Source: Ceratothoa steindachneri
Lineage: Eukaryota; Arthropoda; Malacostraca; Isopoda; Cymothoidae
NCBI GenBank assembly: GCA_963969495.1
Contig: OZ018326.1
Location: 179,159,497-179,223,496 of the forward strand
Length of the DNA: 64,000 bases
Reading direction: 5' to 3'
Shown here: piece after piece, positions 1 to 10,576 of the stretch
Numbering within the stretch: position 1 is the first letter of the stretch
Layout: every line of letters begins with the position of its first letter
Notes under the pieces: generated by a model
Told to the model about the DNA's origin: nothing
What the model saw: only the letters and a program-made list of their open reading frames with translations
Databases searched by the model: none
Made by a program: the position numbers and the translations under genes

Positions 1-2966
1 GAGTAATTACGAGATCGTTGAGTCCGCGTTAGGGTTGGAAGAGTGGAGACTTCTGCAATCCTGTAGGGCAAAAGGATGGTTTTCTGCAGTGAAGTGTGCT
101 TAGTTTTACTTTCTACGGAGAGGACTTTTTGATCTCATTTGGGGGAAGTTCAGAAATCTTCTTTGTAGCACCAACTAGACAGACTGCAAGCAACATCTCT
201 TGGTATGCTGCCACGAATGAGTGTCGGTTTTCTTTGGCCAAGAGCTATGTCATCCACTTCTGCTATCGTCGTAGGCATCACTCCAACGGGTCCTGGCTCG
301 AAATTAGGTTTGCCTATACGAGGTAGACTCGCGCCGTTTTCTTGGTTTTGTATTCGATCGACACCTGGTAGGTGGACATTCACAGATTTAAGGATTTTTA
401 TACCTGCGTCATGGAGATTTTGAGCTTCTTGTCATGCACACCGTAGGTCTGCAAGAAATTAATGTCATTTTTGAAAGACATAAAAATATAAATTTTGAGT
501 TGTTTAAAAAGTTCAAAATTTTCTGAAAGTTGTTTACAGATAAATAGAATAATGCATAGTCCTTTTTTTAAGCTGTAGTAATTCCTCGGCCTTTTTATTG
601 TGTTGTAATAATTCCTAGACATTTTTAAACTAGTAATTCCTAGGCCTTCCTAGAATGTAATTATTCTTAGGCCTTTCTAGGCTACAAAAATGGTGTTTGG
701 ATGCCACATGAGATGTCTGAAGGACATCGAGGACAACGTATGAATATTGCTTCAGCTTTCTTGGCTTGCAATGCCCATGAGCCATTTATGTGCACAATTG
801 TTAGGGAAGATGCAAAGTGGGTTCTTTAATGCAATGCTAAGGGCAACAAACAATAGCTTTATCCTAACCAAAGACCCATTCCTACTTCTAGATGTGGTAT
901 TCAACACCAAAGGTCCATGCTTTGCACTTGGTGAGATATGAAAGTACTTATTCATTATGATCGCCCCAATAATAGACAAAAGGTTACTGCAGACCTCTAT
1001 GTTCAACCGTACGACGTTTAATTGGAGCTTTTGAAGAAAAATAATTCCTTCACTCGTGAACTGAAGTGTGTCCTCTTTCATGTCAATGCATGACCAAACG
1101 TAGCTAGTTTGACTCCAGAAAAAAATTAATACATTAGGTTGAGATGTTCTTCCTTATAATTCATATATGCCAAACCTTCCACCATGTTATTTCAATTTAT
1201 AACCGTCACTAAAGCACCTAAATGGCAAGGTTTATTCTGATATGAAGGAGAATGCAAAAGGATATCAAATCATATAGGTCATCGAGACCGAATGAATTCT
1301 TCAAGAAAGGTTTCCACTGCATAGTTAAGCCATGTGAGATGATTGGCAATAATAATGGAAACTACTGAATAAATGTGGTAGTGGTCAGACAGTTGTATAT
1401 TAAAAATTATTTTACTTTCCTCAAAAAAAGACATTATGTATTACTTGACAATCTAATATTTATGTATGTAGCATTTCCTTCCAAATTTGCGAAGAACTCG
1501 TCTTTATATTTAGTTTCTGCACGCTCCAGTATAACTTTCGTTTGCTTATCCAAGTCATATACAGACATTGTAGCCAGTACAACCGCATTTCAAGCCTCGT
1601 TCTCATAAAAACATTTTATATTTTTCTCCCTCTATAGTCCCCATATTTACCTTCCGATTTGTTCACCCTGAATCTCCATATAATAGCTTCCAAGTCTCCA
1701 GCTTGGGGAAAATATACCTCCTCGAATACACTGACGAGTGAGATACAGCTTCGACCGGTCTAGGTAGGAAAATATCCCTTCCGTTCCCTTTATGAGGTTA
1801 AAATCGAATCTTCTGAATATTTTTTACAAGAATTAAGTCCAGGTGCTGCCCAAATCCTCTAGCTCCTACTTCGCTCTCGACGCAAGTTATTAATCACTCG
1901 TTTCAGAAAAGAGTTAAGTACAAAAACTCTCATTTTATCAGTTATCCTGAGCGTTATTTGAAATTACTTTTATTCTTCATAGACTTCAGTTACTTTATAA
2001 GCTACATCCACCCTTGAATGCCTTCAGTTCTCACACTTCGAAACAGTAAATCTTACGTTGCATTACTCGCTCAAGGTATCATACTCACGAGACGACGAAC
2101 GAACTGATTTTCGCGTCAAAATTATCGCCGACCTACGAACACACTTAGGATTTTCTGCGTCCCAAGCCATCCCTCAATTCAACTAATTTAACTGACTTAT
2201 TGCCACGTGTCATAATTATCCTCTTCGTAATTCTTTTAAATGGAATTCTCGATCGGTATCATTGTATTTTTATTTCAAAATAGATTCTATTTTCTCACAG
2301 GGATTTTTTTTATTGTAACCATTATTCAAAATCTCACCGCAATAACTTCACACTTCTTTTTGTCTTCCGTCTCATTCATTATTTACTTATTTTCTCTCTT
2401 TATGACATTTTCTATCACCTTGTTCTACCACCATGGCTCTTTATTAAAAGGTGATTCTTTTCCTTTTCTTCCTATTCTCCACAGTAGTTCTTCACCAACC
2501 GATAATATTATGCTGTTTTGTGTAACATTCGATTACTCCATCCAGTGTAACTGCTGCACTTAAAACTATTTAGTTTTACTGTCTTTGCAAATCTTGATCT
2601 TTCAACTTCCGCCTTTAAGTAATTTGTATTCGTTGTTGTCTATCTTTTTTGCCCCCCCCCTTTATATTTTTCTCTCTAATACCAATAAAAGATGTTATAT
2701 CGTCACATCCTTTCCATTGATTACTTTAAAATTTTTAATTTATCTCAAATGTTGCCTACGAACGACTTTCATTCCAACCTGATTGTTTGGGGAGTATCCC
2801 GAACAAACTAAAACAAAGTTCAGTGGTTCAGTTTCCTTTTATTTTTTGCCCAAGTTTGGAAATGATTCTCTAATGTTACAGGGGCGAAATCTTTCCCCAA
2901 ATGGGCATCCATAAAACCACCTTCTTGTGTTCCATATTAAGGGATTTACAATATGTCTTCAAAACC
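1..2966. other. No recognisable gene; AT-rich intergenic sequence
   Basis: Only short open frames (up to about 110 codons) occur on both strands. None shows a motif I recognise, and the plus-strand frames around 2240-2782 are T-rich and look compositional. A minus-strand frame at 150-383 is Pro/Gly/Arg-containing but unidentified. The only structure seen is a set of degenerate repeats near 577-690. Confidence 0.6.
577..690. repeat. Degenerate short tandem repeat (taattcctaggcc-like)
   Basis: Four or so imperfect copies of a unit like TAATTCCTAGGCCTT separated by a few to about 20 bases. The copies have diverged, so the boundaries are approximate. Confidence 0.5.
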
Positions 2967-3402
2967 TCTTTTGTCTTAGCTAGCACGAGGCTCGACGTTT
3001 TGCCTTAGCTACTCGAAGCTTGACGTTTTGTTTTAGCTACTCGAAAAGCTCAACGTTTTGTCTTAGCTAGCTCGGAGATCAACGTTTTATCTAAATAAGC
3101 CCGAAGCTCGACGTTTATTGTAAGCTAGCTCGAAGCCCAATGTTTTGTTTTAGCTAGAACGAAGCTTGACTTTGTTTTAGTTAGCTCGAAGATCAATGGT
3201 TGGTCTTAGCTAGCTCGAAGCTTAACGTTTTGCCTTAGCTAGCTAGAAGTTCAACCCTTTTTTTGTAACTAGCTATAAGCTCAACGTTTTGTCTTAGCTA
3301 TTCGAAGCTCGACGTTTTGTCTTAGCTATTCGAAGCTCGACGTTTTGTCTTAGCTATTCGAAGCTCGACGTTTTGTCTTAGCTAGCTCGAAGCTCGATGT
3401 TG
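2967..3402. repeat. Minisatellite, about 15 units of 28-30 bp
   Basis: Each unit reads roughly TTTTGTCTTAGCTAGCTCG followed by AAGCTCGACG. I count 15 units. The first 11 are diverged and vary in length; units 12-14 (about 3287-3370) are identical 28-bp copies with TATTCG in place of TAGCTCG. A sharp homogeneous block next to diverged units suggests recent local duplication at the right end. The AGCTAGCT and CGAAGCTCG parts are partly self-complementary. Confidence 0.9.
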
Positions 3403-3739
3403 ATTACTATTTACCTTCTTTAAAGAAGTAATTTTTGCTTCCGCTCGATTTAGACTGTGCCTAGCTTACGTACAAACTAAGCTTTTATCGCGCTTTTTTA
3501 TTTATTGTGAAATTGCTCGATGGGCACGCAAACCTGAGTGCGCAGTCACTGTAGTAGTAATACAGTACATACCGAGTTTGACAAAAGTTTTGTTCCACTC
3601 GGGGTTTTTTATCTTTCGAGAAGTTTACGTGTGGGATAGAAAAAGTTCTGTCAAACAAACTTAAAGTTATACTTTTCCAGCACGTATTATTACAACTTCT
3701 TTTCCACCTTATGCCGGTGTGTTGAGGTGGAAGTGAAAA

Positions 3740-4713
3740 GAATCGAGATCTCTTCTTTACTGCGTGCGGAACACATGTCCGACATTGCCAAAGGCTCAAC
3801 GTCAGCCGGTTGACCGTACAAAAAGTCGTGAAGAGGCTCAAGAATGGGAAATACCTAAAAGATTGACCTCGTTCAGGCAGACATCAAGTTGTCAACCGTT
3901 TGGTTGTGAGAAAGGCCATTGAAATTCGTCTTACGCTTGAAATGACTTTGCTCGCGAAGAAGAACATCTTGGTGGCTATGGTGTCCAGGCTAATCAAAGA
4001 GGAAGGGGAAAAGAGCTTGAGGGGCGTGGAAAATGCCTCTGTTTACTAACCGCGCGAGAACAACGTCTTAGGCCCTGTCGTCGCATTCTCAACGGCTTGA
4101 AGAGTCATGGCAATCGAATTCCCATTTTTTCTGATCAAAATAAGTCTGCACGCTCGATCTGGTCATCAGCAAGCAGAACGAACTCGTGGTATGCTTCAGC
4201 CATGACTTCTCCGAAGTTCGCTACGTGTCCACGACCAAGCATTGGGCCTGCGTGATGAAGCTCGGTATCGTGGCTTCGAATAGCAAGAAAATGCCGCCAG
4301 TGTCGTTTGCGGACGGTTAAAGGGTTCCCGCGCCCGATAAAAAGGGATATATTGCTCACGAAGTTCCTGCCCTTGTAAGAAAGAACAAGAATAGGGCGAA
4401 CTACATTACGATTTCCCGGCCCACAAGGACAAGACCGTGCAAGAGTGGTTGGGGTCGAACATGAACTTCTGGTCGAAGAAACTTTGGCCGCCGCAGTGGC
4501 CCGACCTCAATTTCCTCGAATACAGCCTGTGTGCGTATGTCGAGTGCTAGGCCTGCAAAGTCCGCAAAGCAACGTCGAAGAACTGAAGTCTGTCACCCGC
4601 GTGTGGGCTAGCATGAGAAAGGACTTCGTTCGCAACGTGTGGGTGGCCTTCATGTCTCGCTTGGAGCGCGTGCTCGCCGCCATGGGCGACCACATTGACA
4701 TATATTCCATGTA
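3740..4713 (+). pseudogene. Decayed mariner-family transposase
   Basis: A cut-and-paste DNA transposase relic read across all three plus frames. An N-terminal helix-turn-helix part is seen near 3770-3870 (recognisable as LTVQKVVKRLKNGKY). A second helix-turn-helix stretch follows with TLEMTLLAKK and the phrase VSRLIKEEGEKSLR near 3925-4030. The catalytic part starts with IFSDQN at 4124 (first Asp), has a second Asp at 4411-4413 (YDFPAHKDKTVQEW), and then WPPQWPDLNFLEYS near 4490-4526. In the relatives I know the last acidic residue is Asp in PLDYS; here the codon at 4518-4520 is Glu. The C-terminal end (SRLERVLAAMGDHID, stop about 4713) is well kept. Several frameshifts and stops make it non-functional. 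I could not define terminal inverted repeats. The family pattern resembles DD37D-type mariners; the subfamily is inferred. Confidence 0.8.
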
Positions 4714-6554
4714 AACACATATTTATACGTCAAAACAATAAAAATGTGTCTAACTGCATCAGAACTATCATTGTGACCCCTGTTGAGTGCGTCCTAACGA
4801 ATGTGAAAGGACTTTTGCAATCTCCAGTATAACTTGACAAAATTGTGAGTTCCTCTTTTATATGACCCGTATTGGAATTATATTTTTAACCGATCGATTT
4901 TTTCAGCATTTCAAATCTGTCTGTCTACCAGATCGCTCTGTCGACTATATCTCTATTTTATTCCCTCTCTTTCGAATCTTGTTAGTTATCCTGGGCAAAG
5001 GCGTTCCTACGACCAGCTGGGGACCCACCGTAAAATGGTTGACACCCTGTTTGCTCTAAATGAATTTTTCGAACATGTGAGCTGTTTTGCGGCACGGTAA
5101 AAATCCTTTCGTTTGCAGCGAGGTCTTTCATATCTAACCCAAGCTCAGGCCTTCTCCTTCTTCGAGAGTGCGGAACCTCTTCTCTCCCTCCCTTCCCCCG
5201 TGGGCATATGGATTTTAGTGGGAGGCGCTCGTTACGGGTTCTTCACGGGAGGAGCATGAAAATTGGAAGAGCTAACTAAGAATGTCCTCGTAACAAGTCG
5301 ACATTTCATACTTATCTGAGCAGATGACCTCCATTCCAACCATTTCAAACTTCCCAATATTTTCACTTAGATTTCACAGCTTCGTCTTATTCTCCAACTT
5401 TGACATGTATTATTCAAATAAGAGTTTTTATTATTGTGTGTATTTACAGTAAGTCTATCTTCGCCTTTCAACACATAGGTAAGCAATCCCTTTATCATTA
5501 GTAGTAGTAGTATATTTTAATATTATTCTTTTGAATCTTCAAAAACAAACGTTTTAATTTTACCTTCATTTCAACTAACGAGGGAATCTGGGAACTAAAT
5601 CCGTTTTCGAGTGGTTATATTAAACGTCAGCACCAAACGATTACGTTGGTTACGCCCTTCAAACTAACACCTGTAGCCTGAATAATCTTGCTACGGCTGA
5701 CATCTGCAAGATTGTGTAGACTCCCTAAGCCAACGCCCAGACTTTGCCCTCCTGGCCCCAATGCCTGCAAGAAGATCAGCATCTATATTTTCCAGATATT
5801 TTCACATTATCTAACTTTACCGCTTTCTTTACAAATCTCTCCTTGCAGAGTTTATACTTAAAATTTGAAGTAATAAACTTACTTTTTTTCCAATTAACGA
5901 CTGGAATTTATATCAACTAAATTTTCTTGAATTCATTCAGCCGAAATAAGAATTTTATATGATTTAACTATGATATAGAAAGCATGTTCACGGAAACCTT
6001 CAAGAAACCATTGAAATTATTATTCAGAAGGTGTTTTATTCAACATCTATTTCCTTCATTTGAATATTCAGTTTTATTTTTTTTTACATATCGATATAAT
6101 TATCAGTTCTCAAGTGGTATTTTCTCTTAAATCCTGAACTCTTTTTGCAACAAGAAGGCCTCGGCAAAATCCTACCTCTTGGTCTCTTTTGCCAAAATTT
6201 TCACGTGTTTCAAACGAGCAAAAATGGCTTGCTGATTCGCTCGACTGAATATAAATGTGTTTTTATAGGCGTGGTTTAGAGGAAGCTTTATTGCCTGGAA
6301 CATAATCAAGGCAACCAGCAAAGTTATTACAATTTTAATATTCGAGTCATCCTAAGCATTAAGTTTACTATGGATTGTAAAAAGATGTTATTAGTTAGTT
6401 GATTGTTTACTAAATACTAAGAAGCGAAAAGCAACGTGGCATTTGCGGCAGAACGTTTACAAAGAGAGATTCGTTAAGAACGAGGCGACGTTAAAGGAAG
6501 AGAAAATATGGGATGTTTCCTTTCTTATTTTTGTAATAATTTGAAAATTGAAGC
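4714..6554. other. No recognisable gene
   Basis: AT-rich sequence with no frame over about 65 codons that resembles a known family, and no tandem or inverted repeat I can support. The first 100-150 bases probably include the 3' flank of the mariner relic. Confidence 0.5.
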
Positions 6555-7990
6555 TAATTCACTCAGTGTCGAGTGATATAAAGGCTGCATAAGGGAAAAG
6601 TACAGGGTTATCCGATCACAGGCTGGTGCAGTTTAAGGTTAGATTGGTTAGTGCGTGGATAGGAAGACGTAAAAATGTGAAAGCAAGGAAGAATCAAAAG
6701 GGAAAGTTTGCTGAATCAGAGAGAAAGGGAAGTATAAGTCAGAATGGAGTAGGAAAGAAGTAAGTGTGAAAACGGGATAAAGGAAATGTGGAACAAATTA
6801 AAAAAAGTTAAAGGGTTTATGTGGGTGTACTAAAACTATAAAGAGAAAGTAAAATGCTGAATGGTGGGATGACAATGCGAAACGTGTTGTGAATATAAAA
6901 AAAGGGTGCGGAATTGCAAATATTTATTAGTGGATATAGGAATGTCAGGGAGATGTGAATGAATGCAAAATAGAAGTCGGAAACAAGGTGAAACTAAATA
7001 TTAACAAGGGCAAGAAAGTAGCAAATAAATCCCTTGGAAAGAAGATGAATGATGATCAAGATTGGAACAAGAAAACATTCTGAAGGAAGTGAGAAAGTTG
7101 AGGTGAGAAGAGTAATTTGCCGACTAGTATAATGTAGGCGTGGACGCGGACGTTAATGCAAATGTGAATGGCTTGGTGGGTGTAAATCGGGTATTTCTCA
7201 GGGTATGGAAAAGAGGTTTTTAGTGCTGTAAGAAGCCTGAAAGTGGAAAAGCAGTTGAAATAGATAAAATAGTCTCTAGGTGCTAAAAGGTGGTAATGAT
7301 TGTGGCATAGAATGGCCCTGGTGGGTGTGTTGAAAGAAATTTGAAAGTGGAAGAGAGCTTTGGGACTGAAAGAATGATGTGCTAGTAACAATGTATAAGG
7401 GTAAAGGGGAGAAAAGTGTTTGCAAGAACTAAGAGAGAATAAGTGCGTTGAGTGTTGGAGGTAAGGTGGATTAATAGAATCTGCATGATTTGACAAAAAG
7501 GAAATATAACTGAGGGATTAATAAGGGGTGAGTAAGGTGTATTTAGAGCAAGTATGGTGTGGATAGATCAAGAATTGGTACTGATAGAGTTAGCTGGAAA
7601 AAAGACATAAGAGGTGGAAAGTGTAAGGAGGGTTGATGTATCTGAAAAAGACTTATGTTTGTGTGGAAAGAAAGCATTTTTGTAGGTGTTAAGAATGTAT
7701 GGAGTGAGGGGTAAACTAATAATAGCATGTGGTGAATGTGAAAAGTATTTATGTTGAGAGTAAGACTAAGTTCGAAGGGGACGTGTAGGCAATAACTGAG
7801 GGAGTAGCCTCTGGCTGTGGGAAGGATTGCGAGTCCGCTTAGAATGTGGGGTGATTGTATGAATGCGCGTTTGAGAGAAAAAGCGACTAATGAGAAGTAA
7901 ATGGATAATATTGTGTATAAAGACCGAATTAGCGTGGACAAAATGTTGGGTGACTTTGCGCTTAAAACTTTTATGGCGTTGATGCGTGCC
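6555..7990 (+). mobile_element. Decayed RTE-like non-LTR retrotransposon (EN end and RT)
   Basis: Plus-strand frames, heavily broken, give LINE landmarks in order. SDHRLVQFKVRLV at 6611-6649 matches the end of an apurinic-type endonuclease. A WWDD-like linker follows near 6860-6920. Near 7385-7460 the stretch YKGKGEKSVCKN and ISALSVGGKV matches RT block 2. VLRMYGVRGKLIIA at 7686-7727 matches the region just after the first RT aspartate block. Long A/G-rich composition and many stops indicate an old copy. The domain wording resembles RTE-type and related LINEs common in arthropods and molluscs; the clade is an inference. Long minus-strand frames over the same stretch (7056-8056) are shadows of this purine-rich strand. 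No 3' tail was located. Confidence 0.65.
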
Positions 7991-8061
7991 GACCACCCTA
8001 TTTTTAAAACAATGTTGTACACATAATTTAAAAAAACACCGAAATATTACCCCCACATCCT

Positions 8062-8063
<2 letters not shown>

Positions 8064-8112
<49 letters not shown>
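8064..8112. repeat. (TA)n microsatellite
   Basis: Perfect TA dinucleotide run of about 49 bp. Confidence 0.97.
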
Positions 8113-8115
<3 letters not shown>

Positions 8116-8178
8116 GATACATGCACAAAGGAAAGTGAAAAACGATTCCGAGCACTTTCGTCTTTATTCTTAAGGACC
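8113..8178 (-). repeat. Dispersed repeat copy 1, Penelope-like end motif
   Basis: Shares with 8503-8575 the stretch that on the minus strand reads GACGAAAG(C/T)GCTCGGAATCG followed by a T-run and CAC. It lies directly after an (AT)n tract, as its partner does. I associate this motif with Penelope-like element ends in arthropods; that is from memory and not proven here. Confidence 0.55.
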
Positions 8179-8333
8179 TTTTCAATCTTAGCCCTGGTTT
8201 GTTCATGCTAGACCTCATTACCACTACATACATAAAATCTCAAATAAAGTTGTTTCAGGATTTTGTACCCCCTAATTGAGGTTCAGAGGTGGGCAGTCTA
8301 ATCCTCCCCTTCCACTATTTAAGGCAATGTACT

Positions 8334-8404
8334 AGTATGTCCAGCCTCCTGTTCATTCCTTGAAAAGCAATGAGCAGGAGGCTGGACATACTTTGTGAGC
8401 TTTT

Positions 8405-8474
<70 letters not shown>

Positions 8475-8486
8475 AAAGCTCACAAA
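8334..8486. repeat. Foldback: two hairpins, one with an (AT)n loop
   Basis: First hairpin: an 18-bp arm AGTATGTCCAGCCTCCTG at 8334-8351 is perfectly inverted at 8375-8392 around a 23-bp loop. Directly after it, TTGTGAGCTTTTTTTCAT at 8393-8410 is inverted at about 8469-8485 around roughly 60 bp of pure (AT)n. The two arms together (CCTCCTG to TTTCAT) look like one repeat unit present in alternating orientation. It is probably the product of a foldback or cruciform-prone repeat end. Confidence 0.9.
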
Positions 8487-8502
8487 GTGCACGTGAGTCA
8501 AA

Positions 8503-8575
8503 GTTATGCAGATACACCCACAAAGGAAAAGTGAAAAACGATTCCGAGCGCTTTCGTCTTTATTTTTAAAGATGT
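8503..8575 (-). repeat. Dispersed repeat copy 2, Penelope-like end motif
   Basis: Near-identical to 8113-8178 (GATACA, CACAAAGGAAAGTG and ACGATTCCGAGCGCTTTCG are shared). It again lies right after an (AT)n tract and its flanking arm. Confidence 0.55.
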
Positions 8576-8589
8576 AGGAATATGAAGAC

Positions 8590-8665
8590 CCAGGTGATTA
8601 CACAAATCATTTATTGGCCGGACGTTTCAGACCTTCATTAGGACCATCTTCAGTGACTGTGTCGA
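8590..8665 (-). other. Possible hammerhead-ribozyme-like relic
   Basis: Read on the minus strand, CTGAAGA (fits the hammerhead core CUGANGA) is followed after about 18 bases by GAAACGTCC. The bases between can form a weak 4-bp stem with wobble pairs, and CACAGTCA upstream can partly pair with TGATTTGTG downstream. Penelope-like elements are known to carry hammerhead motifs, and this segment sits beside the two Penelope-like repeat copies. Helix III is not convincing, so this is only a candidate. Confidence 0.25.
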
Positions 8666-8679
8666 CTAATGAGAAGGGG

Positions 8680-9930
8680 AAGGAATATTAACGATAACAG
8701 TTAAAAGAATGCATTAAATAATGGTTAAAAAGGACAAGTTAAAATAATAAAATTGACATTTATTGAGATTAAAGTAAAAACACAAATAAAAATATATAGA
8801 ATAAATTAATACTATCTAGTGTAATTTAAAAAAAATAATAGAAAGAAGGGAAGTTATAACATAAACTGACTTGAATATCAAATATTAAAGGTAACTGGAG
8901 TAAATGATAAAATAACCTATTATATTAATGTAGAGATATACGAGTTAACCGAGGCAGTTAAGAAGTTGCGAGTATATATCAAGCTTTTTCTCATGGCGAA
9001 GAAAACCAATGAAAAGAAAACAAAGTTCACCTGGGTTTCTCTAAGCCACTCTACCCAGTCTCTGGTAACATACAAGTACGATAAAAATGATGAACTTAGG
9101 AGACAGTTATTCCTGACTTCAGCTCAGAAGGCCCACCCTTCGATCACGTATTACGCTATTCCAGAGCAACACGACGCCAAGTCCGGCTGAATTGATACCC
9201 ACATCCACCGATTCAACATGAGATCCAGTTTCCCTAATTTCAAAATGTCTAGGAAGAGAAATAACAGACGCAACTAAACTACACTCACGACTCCTCCAGA
9301 CAATATTCGAGTGAAGGTATTTCGTTTGGATTTTTTCGGTGAGTAATCAATTCTATTTTCATGTCCCCGTGTGTTTAACGAAGATTATTTGTATAACTTA
9401 AAGACGAAGCTTTTTTAAAGTAAATTGTTCTCCCTTAAAGCAACCAGAAGCCTAGTGTCTATAACAGGACTTAAGAACCATTTTTAAATTGTATTTTGTA
9501 GGTGTATATATTAATTTTGTTTGAGTTGATTAATGTACATTAAAAGTCTATTTTGGTTGTATTATTTAAATTATCCTTGAACGAGTTGCGTTGGCAGTAT
9601 TTATTTTATTCAAGAGATACCTCCCCTATATATTCATCTAATCAAAAATTATCGTAAGAAAAGCGCTCTTAGAGATCGATCCTGAAGAGATCACTGGAAG
9701 TACGAACGTACGACCCACTTTATTAGTCATAAATAAAAATTATAATCTTGGCTAACCCATCACATATTTAATGATAAAAAACAACAAAAAACCCGAAAAC
9801 AAATTTGAATGGATTAAGCAGAGTGACTTACCTTTATCGTGGGAGTTGAGAAATCAACTCACTAAAGATATAAAAACTACTAACGAGATTTGTTCGGTTG
9901 GTCGGTTGGCTAGTTAATCTATTGAAGTGT
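8680..9930. other. No recognisable gene
   Basis: AT-rich. A 74-codon plus-strand frame at 8966-9190 is Lys/Thr-rich and matches nothing I know; it may be chance. No repeats noted. Confidence 0.45.
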
Positions 9931-10101
<171 letters not shown>

Positions 10102-10576
10102 AGGGTGGATCGAAAAAGGGGGGTTTTGCAAAGATTTTGGAAATTTATTTTCCAACACTGATTTTTTGATGGATCCAACATGAAAAACTATTGTGTTGAA
10201 ATTTCAGACTTCTAAATTAATATTTTCAGGTTCCTCAACGTAAGTAAAATTTTTAAAAAGGAAGCAAAAATGTCGGAAAATTCTATCTATTTGTTTTCAA
10301 ACTTCAAGTTGTTACATCAACATTTATTTCATATACGGGCTATATTATTTCCATAAAACTTTACAATCAATACTTCTACTTTCCTTTTATTGAATAAAAA
10401 TAATCTATTAACTACTCCATAAGTTTTCCTTCCTTTTCTTCCGTTTGTTTCCATGCAACCTGTAGATTCTTATCATCATCACTCTGAAATAGAAAAAATT
10501 GAACAATTAACAGTCGAACATTTAAATTTTCACTCTCATTCAATATCCATTTGTTAAATGCATTTAGATTTTTGTA
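10102..10576. other. No gene; possible TE end at left edge
   Basis: Begins TTAGGGTGGATCGAAAAA directly after the (AT)n run, which looks like the kind of end seen on some DNA elements, but I could not find an inverted partner. The rest is AT-rich without coding signal. Confidence 0.3.

Noticed and set aside
2967..3402. CRISPR-like array
   Set aside because: Units are contiguous with no unique spacers; it is a minisatellite in a eukaryotic context.
7056..8056. Minus-strand frames of 96-159 codons
   Set aside because: The plus strand here is a stop-rich but recognisable LINE; the minus frames are T/C-rich shadows with no motif.
8966..9190. Possible small host gene of 74 codons
   Set aside because: No homology, signal or splice context that I can see; could be chance in AT-rich sequence.
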